Source: Hippophae tibetana (Eukaryota > Streptophyta > Magnoliopsida > Rosales > Elaeagnaceae). Taken from it: a stretch of DNA of 64,000 nucleotides. The notes under the pieces are model-generated. The model was given only the letters and a program-made list of their open reading frames with translations. It made no database searches and was not told where the DNA came from. The stretch is taken from the NCBI GenBank assembly GCA_037013495.1, contig CM072809.1, forward strand, positions 12,628,501 to 12,692,500, given 5' to 3'. How positions within the stretch are numbered: position 1 is the stretch's first letter; every line of letters starts with the position of its first letter. Positions 39,375-52,348 of the stretch are shown piece after piece. The position numbers were made by a program, and so were the translations under genes.

Positions 39375-42300
39375 CTAGGGTGAACGTGAGAGGCTCAATG
39401 ATCTCGACCTAGACCTGCTCAATCTGCATCGAGGCGGCTGCGTAGAACAGCGTTCAACAACATTAGTTACAACTCCTACGTAGTTTTTAGTGTATTTAAT
39501 GCATGTGCATTGAACAATTCAACTAAAATGAGCACTTACGGGTGAAACTGGAGATCTAGACGGCGACAGAGATCTGCAAAAATTTCCACAAACAAGCCAA
39601 TTCAATATCAAATGAATATTCAACAAGATCCAAAATCCTCAACATCACTTCCACATAGAAATGATTATCATCAAAACGGAAAATATTGCATAATCATCTC
39701 AAGCACCAGGCAAAATGTGCTTAAAACTCAACAATGCACGGCCATCTTCCCCTCCTGTCTTCAGAATTCAAATAAACCAACACAAAACACATAATCCTAG
39801 GTGAAAGGAGACAGGCCCAGCTTGGTGCTTAGCGCAAATTCGTGTGAATTTCCAAATTTTGGATGCATATACTGCTCATTTGTGGCTGTTGATAAGAAAA
39901 TAATCCCGCATTAGAATTGTGACTCTTTATCTACAGAAAACCAGTCTAGAACTCATCAACATCGGTTCACTTATGCAAATTATTTAACCATTGAGGTTTC
40001 TCAGATGCCCATTGACAAATATGGTGTTACCTCAACCATAAGAGGAGGCCTAGAGCACTGCATTCCCCATCAACTTCCTAACATCCAGTTCCCAGAACTT
40101 CGCAAATGCCAGATCTAGCAAACAAAGAAAGCAACCTTCAAAAAATAATGCAAAACGACGGGACAATTTGCTGAGCCTCTGTTTTTCAAAATTAGGAAAT
40201 CCATGAGAGTTCACGGATTAGTTGATGGGTTAGAGTGAAAATCAAACAGGTTTGTAAGAGAATTTTTCCACAAAATTCCCAAATAAAAAACACGGGAATA
40301 AAAATTCAAATCCAGGACCAATAGATAGATGTCTTAAAAACAAGAAATCATGTTGAAACTTAAACAATATCAAAATATTACGCTCTCTGAATCAAAACAA
40401 TTTAAATCAGGGGAACAAGGAGAGACAGAAAGAGGTTGGTACAGCTTTCAGAATGAAGTTCTGATTAAAAGAAAACTCAAATCATTCACAAGGAACAAAA
40501 CTGAGAGTGCATCTTGGATGAAGGAAAATGCAGGGCGATAAAAATGGGATCCATTTTGTTCCAAGATAAGAAGAGCAGGCTGATCTCATATATGAGATAC
40601 TGAGCACTGATAAATGCAGTTCAAGTTCTAATCAAAAATAGATGCTAGACGTCTATGAGCCCAACTCTAAAATCCTAGAAACAGCCCATTTTATGCAGCT
40701 CAATTATTAGGGATTTGGGTTTCACAAAGATGCAAAAAGACCGACAACAAAAACTATTACCCAGATCTAAACTAACAAAGGAGGCAGTAATTCTAACATA
40801 AAAAAGCATATGGAGTTTTACAATGTAGAGGTGTACTTCAATGAAATTCCAATAGCAAAGCTTCGAAAATAAACCTTTATATACCTACTTTACTTTTGAT
40901 TAACATTAGATAATTGGGAAACAAGGAATGAAGCATGTAAACATTTTAGGTTGTGACCAAAACCAATTCTTCAGTGTAGGAGATATGAGCCACAAATAGA
41001 AGTATTATCGAGGCCAAGTCATAAAGAAGCATGAAGAGAGTTCAATAGGAAGATGTTATGCTTCTCACATAATAATACTAATAGCATCTGCATCTTATGG
41101 GCGCAGCAATAAGATTCAAATAGCAGAAACAGAGAATAAAGATAAACCGGCGGTGGAAGCAAGACATAGAAACCCTGCCATCTAACCACAATACAGCCAC
41201 ATCATGACCAACTGAATTCAAAAATCACAAAAGACCATATGTTTCTTTAGAACAGCAATAGAAGCCTGGCTCAATGGCTAAAAACATTGGCCACCCAACT
41301 TTTGAAGTTGGCAAAACAAATAATTTGACAACCAAGAACATCATAAGAAAGAAAAGTACAAGGCATTGGACAACAAGCTATTTGAAGTTGGTCTAAACCA
41401 AGCCATCATGAAATATAAGAGTGTGCTCGGAAAAACTATGGGCCTGTTTGGCCGAATGACTTAAAAACTATTTTTTGTATTTAAAAATAAAAAACTTGCT
41501 TTTAAAAACAATCATGCGTTGGCCATTATCAAGTTATTCCATTATCAAGTTATTATTTTCTAAAACAATATGTTTTAAAAAACAAAAAACTGAAAATAGC
41601 TTTAACATGTTTTCATTGTTTTTAAGAAAATTAAAAAACATGCAGAACATTAGCTTATTTTTCTTTTTTCTTTTTTCTTTTTTGATAGTTTGGTTTAAAT
41701 TTTTCCGCACCTTTGCAGATTTTTTTTTTTTTTGCCTTTTTTGCTTTTTAATAATATCCACCAAGTTGTAATTATTATAATCACTAAAGCTTTTAGTTTT
41801 TTTCTTTTCTTTTTTTGTTTTTTAATAATAATTTTTTTCATAATATTTATCAAATTTAATTATTATAATCACCAAATTGTTATACTTATTATATTAATTA
41901 AATAAATAATCATATTATCAAAAAACAACAATATAATCATTTTTTTCAAAAATAATTATTTAAAATATTGACCAAACACCTCATTATTTTTAAAAACTGT
42001 AAAAAAAATTGTTTTCATGTTATGATTTGAAAAACTTTTAAAAAGAATTTTTGAGTTAAGCAACCAAACAAGCCCTAAAAATTCCTTAACAGTCGAGGAG
42101 CAAGATTCAATAGCAACAAAAAAAATTACACACTAAAGAAACAAAAAGTGCGACATGCATACCTTGAGTGAGAACGTGAGGAAACAGACCTCGAGTTAGA
42201 CACTGATTGGGAGCTGTGTGAATATTTAGCCTCCAGTGACAAGCTGCAAAAGTTCAAATGCTCTTTAAAACACAAACATCAATAGTACTATTTCAAGCAT

Positions 42301-45300
42301 CCCTCCCCAAAAATAAAAAAATAAAAAAATAAAAAGAAGAAAAAAAAACGAACCAACCAACCTTCTACTCCGACCACCATAGCTTCGACTACTACTACGG
42401 CTTGAGCTTCTTGATGGACTAAGACTTAGGCTCCTGGAGTATTTCCTTGAATCATAACTAGGGCTTCTAGAATAGCTTCTCCTAGAGTAGCTCCTTGAAT
42501 CATACTCCCTCACCTATGCACAGAAAAACGAACATCAAATTACACATTTAGAAGAAAAGCCAAAGCCAGTCACAGCCCCCATAACCGCATCAATTCCTGT
42601 ACTAGATGTACAGTTACAATTAAGGCATTTTGTAGATATTTAGTCTCATTTACAGCAAGTTATAACTAAAACATCTACCAAAAGGAAATACTGCAACTTA
42701 AAAGGCCTCAATCTGGCCCCTAGAACAAACAGGCTTTAATTATAACCAATATTTTAAGTTGGTGCTCAGTTAAATAACAGATGTAATTGGCGCCAAAAAT
42801 ATTTTAAAAATGCATTTGCTACAAATGATGCATTGAGAAGCATACCCGAATATAAGCCCGTGAAAAAGCATTTCGAAACTCAGAGTCATCAAGCTTCCTA
42901 ATCTGCAAACAAAATATATTGCTTGTTAGAGAGGAGGGAAAACTAAGATAGTCATTTTCCATTTGCCATGCCAAACACACCACTTGATGAAAAAGCAGAA
43001 CTACTTTAACAGAAGGCAGCCAAAGAATTACAAACATATAAAAAATAAGATTTAACTTACAGCATATTTCATATCATCATAATTTGTATAGTCCACTATC
43101 CCTGTCATGCCTGGAAGATAATTTGAAAATAAAAAGACTTTAGTATTGCATATCAACATAATCAAAAAAGAATCAAAGTTTATTTGACTTACCACCACGA
43201 TCACGAAACACTTGAGAAAAACAGACATCACCAGCACGCCGCATATGATCCTAATACCCAATGATTAGTTTATAACACTTATTAATTTGTTTGTTATTAA
43301 CATGAAGGAGATTGCCACAAAAACACAAATAGATCCTGCACTTACTTTGAGATCTTGCCATGAAGCTGATGAAGGTAATCCAGTGACCAAAACTGCAAGA
43401 TAGAGTGTAGGATCAATTCTGAATTGAATTATGCTATGCAAGTTAAAAAATAAAATAATCAAAATCTATGCATACCTCGATAGTCAGAATGCTTCGAAAC
43501 ACCACGACTACTGCTACTACGACTATAACTGCTATAATGATCAGCTGATGATGAATAACCTTGCCTACCATGTGCAAGTTCAACCTAAGAAAATAACTTA
43601 TCAAATGCGTGGGGAAAATGCTAAATAAGATATAGTAATTCCCACAAAGCAGAAGGCATGGGTTGAAGGAGAAAACATAGGTAGTGCTACCCGTAAGCGA
43701 TGCCCATCGAACTTATATCCATCCCGGCCATAAATTGCATCATCAGCATCACGGGGATCTTCAAACTGCAAAATATATTACCATGAAGTATTATTCCATG
43801 GGAATCCTAAAACAAACTTCTTTTTAACACCAAGACTTGTAAAGGGTTAGGCAACAACAAATTGCAGTATTAAAAATTCAGGACTTGCCTCAATGAAAGC
43901 ATAACCTGGGGGTCTTGGAGGAATCTTCAAGTCAATGTCAACTATGGGCCCGTACTGCAATAAAGAATTGGTAATCAGCCATAGGCATAAATAAACTAAC
44001 ATATACAATTCTTGAAGTTGCATCCATTACCATCTTCAATATCTACGCTAAACATATACATATATATAAAGGAGAGTTGGTAGCTTCCTATTTATTTGAT
44101 TTTATTTTGTTTGATATTTTTTTTTAATCTATTCTTTTTATGACATCATTTGGTAATAGAAAGTTAAAAAAAAAGGATATAAAAGATAAGAATATTTTCG
44201 AATCTATATCTATATTATAAAAAGGAGAGTTGCTTCAAAATTATTTATTTGTGTTTGATAATTTTATTTTCTTTATAGAATAAAATAAATTGAGTTACAA
44301 AATAAAAGGATGAAGAAAACCAATAATAAAACAAAAATGAGAAGAAAGTGAACGTAAACTCACCATATTTCTAACATAAACAATGTACAAAGTAAGGTGA
44401 AAAGATCTTAAAAAATAAGAATGAATAGATATGTTCATAATAAAATAAGGATAATAATATTATAAAACTACTTTTGTTATTGCTACAATAAAATTATATA
44501 AATCATCTATTAAAATCATATAATTAACTAACTTTAGTGTTATTATTGTTGAATAAAATTAACATTAATGAATTGATATTGTTATAATGATAATTTAAGT
44601 TGTATCCATATGCCACCCCCTAAAATAAAGGCCAATGTTATATGTATCAAGTAATGTATCCATATTTGATCGGATGTTAATCGTGAAGATGAGATTTTGA
44701 AGTAATTGTGAAATAATATACTAACAAAAACAAATTATATTATAATATGTAGATTAATATATATATATATATATATATATCAAGTTATAATGAACAATAT
44801 TTTCTTAAAATAAAAGATAACGTAAAACAAAAATAAGGAAAGATAATGTTTGCTATTAAAAACGTATTTACTTTTATAAAAGTTTTTTTCCTGAGGAATA
44901 TTATGCCTTTGGATATATACATCTACTGCTTCTTAGCTATTCTTCTTTGTTTATGACTTATGTGTGTTATTTTATTTTGATATTAAAATGTTGGTTCCTT
45001 TACAACCTTATATCTTAGTACAAGAAATGTTTTACTTAAATATTGCTTACCACCTTACATCTAAGCACAAGAAATGTTTTACTTAAATATTGCCTACCTG
45101 AGCTTGATATCGATTAAGACTTATAACATACTTAGCCAATTTATTTTTACCTAAAGATTAAAATAACCACTTTGATTAATTCCTATGCATTATACAAATT
45201 TCTTTATTTTATATAGTCATGAATAATTGGACCATACTCTTCTACATGTTTTAATAGAAATTGTATTGATTAAGTAGCAAGCCTATTTTTTTACTTTGCC

Positions 45301-46290
45301 TTGATTTTTTAATTGAAGAATTAATTATATATAAAATACCAATCTTTATCTATGTATTTATAACAATATATAGCTAGCACGTGCCTTGCACGTACAACCA
45401 AAACTAGTCTAAGCTAAACATGGAAGTGCTAAATCTAAAATGCTCACAATAATTGACCTCTATGTTAACACTTTATATTGAACTTGATACACATGTAAAA
45501 CTTCCTTGAAAAAATTTCGCCCATGTTTGTTTTCCATAGCAACTCGCCTACAGTAACTCATCCATCAATAAACCTAGACTCAAGGTTCCAACGGCGACAC
45601 CTTGAGGTGAGAAGGTTGATGGAGGCCTTGAGGCTAGCGCCTCATCTCCTTAATTTGAAGCTTACACCTTTTACAGTGAATCGCCTTGCAGCAACATGAG
45701 GCTTACGCCTCTTTCATGAAACTATAAAGGACCAAATGTGCTGTTTTTAAGCTTGGACCAGTTTTTTTAATAAAAAGTCACGTAGCCATTAAATAAAAAA
45801 AATACAAAAAGAAGAAACGAAAAAACTCCTGAAAGATACAAACAGAAGTAACAATACAGAAGAAGGAAGGGTGGATGAAGATGAACAAGACACTGGAATT
45901 AGTTAAGGTAATGATTCAATAAATGATAAAACTAGTAGTGATGAGTGATGAGTAAGAGTTTGAATTAGTACACTCAAGAGATGAGAGGAATAAACTAACA
46001 AAATGTGCTGATAAGTAACGAGTGAGGATTTGAATTAGTAGATTCAAGAGATGAAGAGGAAGAAACTTATTAAGAGCATATCTCTTGGTAGAAAAGAACA
46101 AGGCAAGAGACAAGTAAAGCTCCGTATCCATCATAATTTTGTCAACGAAATTTTACTCACGAAAATAGTACAATTTACCTAAAGACTCACAACGGATAAG
46201 ACATACCTTCATAAACAAATCTTCAATTTCCCGCATACGAATATCCCCAGGAAGATTACCAACATAGATCGTGCGGCTCGATCGGCTCAT
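39375..46290 (-). CDS. SR splicing factor, SF2/ASF-like SR30/SR34 type (291 aa)
   Basis: Nuclear serine/arginine-rich protein that binds pre-mRNA and steers splice-site choice. Coding exons: 46207-46290, 43889-43954, 43691-43765, 43476-43584, 43346-43392, 43193-43250, 43061-43110, 42846-42902, 42362-42513, 42163-42243, 39540-39573, 39375-39437 (876 nt). RRM1 has RNP2 IYVGNL (8-13) and RNP1 GYAFIEFE (45-52). A Ser/Gly linker follows, then pseudo-RRM2 with the invariant SWQDLKD (122-128), which marks the SF2/ASF group. From about 183 comes the RS domain ([21 protein letters not shown] and later SRSRSRS). All introns are GT-AG except the one after exon 2, which starts GC. The 2.6-kb intron before exon 11 holds a likely poison exon. 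The first coding intron carries a Helitron. A 5' UTR intron spans 46299-46779. SR30 and SR34 cannot be told apart by eye. Confidence 0.92.
40031..40114 (-). other. Candidate alternative (poison) exon of the SR gene
   Basis: Within the long RS-domain intron, the minus strand shows a pyrimidine-rich acceptor (TTGCTTTCTTTGTTTGCTAG), an 84-nt stretch, and a donor GAG|GTAACA. Spliced after exon 10 (phase 2) it reads 13 codons and then TAG, upstream of two later exon junctions. Its inclusion would truncate the RS domain and should mark the mRNA for nonsense-mediated decay, a known mode of SR autoregulation. No transcript evidence was available. Confidence 0.45.
41440..42075. mobile_element. hAT-like MITE in the SR long intron
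   Basis: It starts GGGCCTGTTTGGCC and ends ACCAAACAAGCCC, an imperfect inverted terminal repeat of about 12 bp (GGGCYTGTTTGG) of a kind common in plant hAT-derived MITEs. The interior is A/T runs. No clear 8-bp target duplication is visible, so the exact ends are uncertain. Confidence 0.45.
44210..45407 (+). mobile_element. Helitron, non-autonomous, in SR intron 1
   Basis: It begins TCTATATTATAAAAAGGAGAG after an A. It ends CTAG before a T, preceded by about 10 bases and a hairpin ACGTGC-CTT-GCACGT (45379-45393). TC start, CTRR end, 3' hairpin and A/T insertion are the Helitron rules. It contains a (TA)n run at about 44756-44780 and a 47-bp tandem duplication (45006-45099). No Rep/helicase coding is present. 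A second similar 5' start (TATATATAAAGGAGAGTTGG) lies at about 44070. Confidence 0.6.
45006..45099. repeat. 47-bp tandem duplication inside the Helitron
   Basis: 45006-45052 and 45053-45099 share ACAAGAAATGTTTTACTTAA and flanks with a few substitutions. Confidence 0.85.
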
Positions 46291-46779
46291 CTTTCCACCT
46301 TGAAAAATGGCATAATTTTAATCATTAGAATTGAAAATAAAATTTACATTATTTGAAATAATTATAAAGATATATTAAATAATTTAAAAAATATTTATAA
46401 AAGAACTATTACAACAGTAGGGAAAATATAGTATAGAGAACATGAGAAAATAACAAATAAAATTGAGCAAAATCTAACCCATACCGCATGTAAATTCAAA
46501 TTGGCAAGAGCTTAATCCAAGCAAATAACAAAGGGAGATTAACAAAAGAAAAATTTTTAAAAAAAATACCAACTTGCCATAAAAAATAAAAAATAAATTG
46601 GCGAAGACCTAACTCTTGAGATGCGTAAATTTAAGCTGCACAAAAACATATCAATCAAACAGCAAAGAATTAAAAATAACAAAAAATAACAAAAAAAATC
46701 ATAAATAAATGATAAAATATATATTTTGTTCAAATATGTTCAAATCAGGACTTCAAAAGAGCAAGTACAGATATTTTAC

Positions 46780-46930
46780 CTGGAGTTGATTTTCTCTTGT
46801 TGAAACCGAAAGAGAATCTCCTTGAAGAGTGGACCCAAAGAGATGATACAAGCAAAGAACAGAAAAGAGAAAATGATAACAGAAGAAAGAACAGAGAAGG
46901 GCGGGGGCTGGAAGATTTAGGACCTTCTCG
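46780..46930 (-). other. SR gene 5' untranslated exon
   Basis: The minus strand shows a pyrimidine-rich leader ending AACTCCAG|GTAAAATA at 46780 and an acceptor TTTTTCAAG|GTGGAAAG just before the ATG (exon piece 46291-46298). The transcript start is estimated from the TATA box, so the upper limit is approximate. Confidence 0.6.
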
Positions 46931-46954
46931 AAGGTGCAGGAATGAGGACACCTG

Positions 46955-46962
46955 TATTTATA
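46955..46962 (-). promoter_or_regulatory. TATA box of the SR gene
   Basis: TATAAATA on the minus strand sits about 25-30 bp above the presumed transcript start. The palindrome ACCTTCGAGAAGGT (46922-46935), which contains the inverted heat-shock half-sites TTCnnGAA, lies at that start. Confidence 0.55.
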
Positions 46963-46979
46963 CACAAATTAATTTTGAA

Positions 46980-49900
46980 AGTGTCCAATTATTCAATAGT
47001 ATAATTTATTTTTATTGTAAAACTTTTATATTGAAGTTGATGAATAAAACAAATAATCATTTTTTTATACTTCTGTAATTATATTCTTATAATTTGGCAA
47101 TTTTTAATTTTTATATTTTTTAAATTTAATTTTAAATTATTCTCAAATTTTAAATCAAATATATAAAAATTAAAAATAAATAAATTAAATTATTAAAAAA
47201 TCAAATTATAAGAATTAAAAATAAAATGTCCAATCATAAAAAGGAATAATAGCTGGATCACAATATAAAATATTAATATAAAGCTCATAAAAAAATTATT
47301 TTTACGTCTAATATATTTTTAAATAAAAATTTGATAATATATAATAAAATTAAGATTTTGTATCCGGATTTATCAAAAAAATCACTTACTAATTTTTATC
47401 AAAAATTCAAAAAATGTTTATATATAATTTCTTTTGATAGTACTACAATTTAAATTACTAATATGATAATTAATATTTATTAATAATAATTTTATTTTAA
47501 AAATTATAATTAAATAATAATATAAAATAAATATTATATATATATTATTATTATTATACTGGAAAATTGAGTTGTAATTATTTAAAAGGAAAAAAAAAAG
47601 AGAATATGGTTGTTCATTATTTTTTCATAAAATTTGTTCTTAAAAATTATTACTTTGTAATAGTGATACATGCTATTTGTGAATAATAATAGAATCACTT
47701 CAGTATCTTATGTAAGGGAGTGTAAATGTGTAATTATTTTATCAAGTCTAATGTACCACTTAATCGACATTTCTCAAATTTTAAATATTGTACCGAGGAG
47801 AAAAAATCAAATCATAACTTTTTTTTACATCTATAATTAAAGCCTGACATAATAACCAATAAACAAAATTAGTCATAATTAATTTTGATTTTTAAAAAGT
47901 AAAAAATCAATTAGCAATGTTAATCAAGATATGGTAAAGAGAAAATTTGAAAAGATTATAAAAACTATAAAAAAATTATCAAAAGATAAATTTTTATAAT
48001 AATTTATAAAACATACAAACAATTAATTACTTATATTAATAAATATTAAATTTTACTTATTTATTTGATATTATCATAAATTAAAGTAATTTTATATATA
48101 AATAATAAATCAAACTTATCAAATATTTTATAAACAATAATTCATATATCAGTTTCAATTTCTAGATTAACAAATTAATATATGTCAAGCTATTAACATT
48201 TTACTTAAAAATAAGTGTAACCAATTTGCACACTCATATAATTTTATACCATTTAAATTATGATATTATCTTCAAAATATATAATTCAATAACTCATCTA
48301 ATAAATTCAGTTACTTACTATACTAAATCACGAGGAATGCATACTTATATCATCTTCTACCTCTTCCATCTAACTCCTTTAAATTCTTAATATTGTAATT
48401 ATTGAATAGTCCAAACAAACATCCAATAAAATATATCAAACTCAATATTAAGCTCTAGAGATTGATATCAATAATAACATAAATATAAATCAAAAGTAAT
48501 AAAAAAATACCATATCAAATTTATAATAACTTTACCCAAGTGATAAGTTTATTCAACTTCTTCACTTCTTCGATGAAAATGAGTTTCTATAACTTTAATT
48601 TTATATAATACAATTACAATAAGAAGAATAAGATAAACAAAAATCACTCACTCAAGAATAAGTATTCAAACAGACTTCACAAAACTCTCAAAATTCTAAT
48701 AATAATGAAAACAATTTTCTATCTTGCATAGCTCCTATCAAACACAAAAATAAACTATCTTAGTAACCTAAGTCACTCAAGTATGCTTAATTACTTATAC
48801 GTTGAAAACATTTACAATAATGTCAATTTAATTCTAAGTCCCTTAGTTTGACCTATTATCTTATACGTTGTTTTGTAAGAGGTTGTATAAACTGAAGAAA
48901 AAAAACGGTAGATCATTTCTAATTGGAGTAGAACATTTCTATGCAGAGAGGTTACACAAAATAAGTGATAAGTTAATTATTAAGTATGGAAGAATGTGTC
49001 TAAGTAAAAAGGTTGCATAAATTCATCTTGTACATTCTCCACACTTGCAATACTCTTGGTCCAATATTTAATACTTGATCACTCACATTAATTCTCAAAT
49101 ATCTCATAGATTTGTATTGAGAAAACTTTTGTATGTGACCATGGTGGAATAAAAAAACAAATTCGAGTATATGAGGAAGGGAATGGGATGTCGAACATAA
49201 GTTTCATACTATTCATAATAATTTGGTTTTCTTTCTTACATTCTTAACTATGATTTCCAATTTTCTATACTATTATTGCATATTTTGTTGGTTCAGATAT
49301 TTATATGCTATCTAAATATTTTATATACACATATGAAGATAAAAGTTTAATTATATATTCATGTAAAATTTCTACCCGATTGTATAAATTCATTTTTTTT
49401 CTATGTGTCACACTGTTTCTCTTTATTTTACTAAATCTTTATAATCAAATTCTCACAACTTATACTACATTGTAAAATAGTTTAAACTTAAAGGCCATTT
49501 TAGGTGATTTCTATCATCCTCTTCTTAACCTTTTGCAATATTTATATGTATTGTGTTTACAAATTTAGAATATGTTATGTATCCCTAATTATGATAAAAA
49601 AAATTATGCATATACCAATTGATTTTGAGAAAGGATGAATCAAGATTGAAAGTCAAATGGCCTTAACATCGATAATGGCTTCCTTCCATAAAACATTTTC
49701 TTATATGTAAATTAGTAAGTGTAAGGACTATGAGTGTTGGTTATTTTCGTGGACAAAATATTTACTTGTAAATTTATTTTTAAGCCTGTTATCAAGTTTA
49801 TCAAGAACAGCCGAACAAATGTTCAAGTTTCAAATATCCGTACTTCAGGTATGTCTTTTATAATTACGACACATAGAATTTTATTTATACATTTAATAGT

Positions 49901-49990
49901 ACATGTTCATAAATCTAAAATTATTTTTAGTGCTTAAATATTTTTTATGTGTCTTAATATTTTTTTAAGATGTGATTTAAAAATATAAAT
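46980..49990. other. AT-rich spacer, nothing recognised
   Basis: No gene, RNA or element with clear ends was found in this 3-kb block upstream of the SR gene. The short frames are all of low complexity. Confidence 0.5.
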
Positions 49991-49999
49991 ATTTTTTTA

Positions 50000-51170
50000 A
50001 AGGCTTTAAATGAGCTTTGAAAAAAAATTAAGCCCAAAATGCATTTAAACCTAATATTATTAGATATTATTATTATCTATATATATAGACACATTAGGGT
50101 TGCTGCATTGGAGAGCTTAGAAAAATAAATTCTCACGATTGCAAGAAAAAGCTACCAAAAAACATTCAAGAAAATATTGCTATTATCGGCATCATTAGAC
50201 TCGCGGTAGCTAAGGAATATATATGAATAGTTGAAAAGTTGACTCATCAAATATGGTATTCAGGAAGTAGATCATTCGGCAAGTGCAAAATAAGAATTTG
50301 ATATTCAGGAATTAGATCGTTCGACAAGTGCAAAATAAGGTATTAATGTACATATTTAAAGAATTTGATTATTACGAATAAGACATACTTAAGAAATCAA
50401 TTGATATTAATTAGTAAGTACGAAAGGTTAATTAATATATATATACATAGTGAAGAAGATAATTAATATATATATATATATTGATTTGTATTAATTGGTT
50501 TAATTCTTTTTTATTAGATTTTTGATATTTAGATTAAATAATTATATGAGCGATCATAGTTATTTAATTTGATTATTAATCTTTAAATAAACTATTCTTA
50601 TTAAACTTGTGCTTAATCTTTTTATCTAGAATTTGCTAGTTGATTTAATTTAAGTGACATATGTTTTGAATCATCTAGTTAGGATTATTCATTAGTAAAT
50701 CCGTTCTAGAACACACACGGACACTTGTGTTTCCTTTTGTGCTAACCTTTCTTTTGCAGTTGATTTGTGAACGATCTAATTGGCGGGGTGCTTAATGGAA
50801 CGTTGGTTTGGAAACCGCTCACGCTAATTTTAGCAACTGTGAAAATAGAGCAGGGGCTCGTAAGTAAAATACATTGGGGCAGTATCCTAGGGAGGGTAGC
50901 ATAAGACCGAATTTGTATTTGAACATTTGATTTTCATAGTGGAAAGTTAGGTGGTCCGGTGGACCGGTGGTTTTCCTCTTAGGTCATGGTCGTGGCCTAG
51001 GTTGTTTCCACCTAAAAATATCATGTTATTATTTTATTTTCGCACTTATATTTACACGCGATTGCATGCCTGACTGGTTTGTTTAGGTTATTAAATTATA
51101 AATTGGTAAAAATTAAAAATAACCTATTCACCCCCCTCTAGGTTAATCAGGTCCATAATTTATAAACTTT
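50000..51170 (+). mobile_element. LTR-retrotransposon remnant, probably a solo LTR
   Basis: A TATA-like ATCTATATATATAGAC near 50072 leads into a transcript-like region (ACTTGTGTTTCC... near 50724). The block ends with CTATTCACCCCCCTCTAGGT near 51124, a phrase typical of the end region of many plant copia LTRs. A 40-bp duplication lies at about 50255-50340 (TATTCAGGAA-TAGATC unit). No primer site or internal coding follows. Limits are estimated. Confidence 0.35.
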
Positions 51171-51780
51171 CAGTAAGGTTTGGCATTTCCTAAAATTCTC
51201 AAGTAGTATTTGTTAAAAGTTATTGAGATATCAATTCTCTTATAAGTTTAAATTTGTGGAAAAATGCTAGCATTATTTTTATACATTCAATCACTCCTTA
51301 CAAGTGTTAGTTCTATCTACTATGCATGTCAAATACTTATAATTCAATTAAGGTTATTGGGGTTCGAACATAAGACTTTCAGCTCTGATATCATATTAGA
51401 AGTTGTTGAGAAATAAACTTCTATAAAAACTTAATCTAATAAGAGAAGGGCTAAGATTACTTTTATGCATTCAATCAATACTAACATTGGTATAACAAAA
51501 GTTTCCTCTCTTACCCTTTTGGTATAGACATTTTCTTATAAATTTGTGTAGTTTCTTGGTATAGTGGAAGTTTTCTATTTGTGATTATCTTGTAAATATT
51601 TGAACTAAAGACTTCGAGGAAACGAAACTTGGGTTAGAATATATCATAAATTATTATTTCTAATGTGAACTTCACTCGTGTCTTTTGACTTTAATTTTAC
51701 AATGAGAAAAATTAATATGTGAGCCTTTGGGTCCATAGTTTGAAGGTTGAAGCCAATTTATAGATTTTTTAGTTAGAATG

Positions 51781-52314
51781 TGATAAATATAATTCAACAA
51801 ATGTAGCTACATTAGTTGCTTGCACTACAGAAAAACAAACTAATAGTATGGTGTCATCTTCTAACAAATATGGCAACCTATATGCCGTGAAAATGTGATT
51901 TTATGTGAAGTAGCTTTATGATTTTATGTGAAACAATTATATGAAAGGCCTCTTCAATATGGTTGCAGATTACCACATCAACAGTCTACAATTTAGTAAG
52001 CAAGTTATCTACAACTTAGCAAGTGAATCAAGCTTCTTAATTAATATTTTTATATTACAATTTGGGATATTTTCTATTTACATGGGAGTGCTTTGGTGTT
52101 TATAAATAGCCACGTATATTTGTATATGTTTCTTAACTTGAACAATACAATTCAATGAGAAATCTCTTCAATTTTTTTCATCTTTATTTCTATTCTCCAT
52201 TGTTCGTTCGTGTACTATTCATCATCTTGTTGTCATTGTTGAATGCTCAAAGCTCATTGTAACAAATCTTATTCCACGCTTATTCTATTGCTTCACTATT
52301 CTTTTTTACCTTTA
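51781..52314 (+). repeat. 5' LTR of the old copia element
   Basis: About 534 bp. It matches 55206-55737, with blocks such as AAGCAAGTTATCTAC and GTGAATCAAGCTTCTT shared, and contains a TATA-like TTTATAAATAGCCAC near 52099. Confidence 0.85.
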
Positions 52315-52348
52315 TGGTATCAAAACACAAAGCGACGTAGCTTCAAAA

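Noticed and set aside
41475-41771. Frames of about 98 and 76 codons rich in Phe or Lys
   Set aside because: They arise from T/A homopolymer runs inside the MITE-like intron insert.
51340-51365. GGGGTTCGAAC, a tRNA B-box-like sequence
   Set aside because: No A box, no cloverleaf pairing and no terminator at the right spacing. The phrase is common in repeated plant sequences, so neither a tRNA nor a SINE is called.
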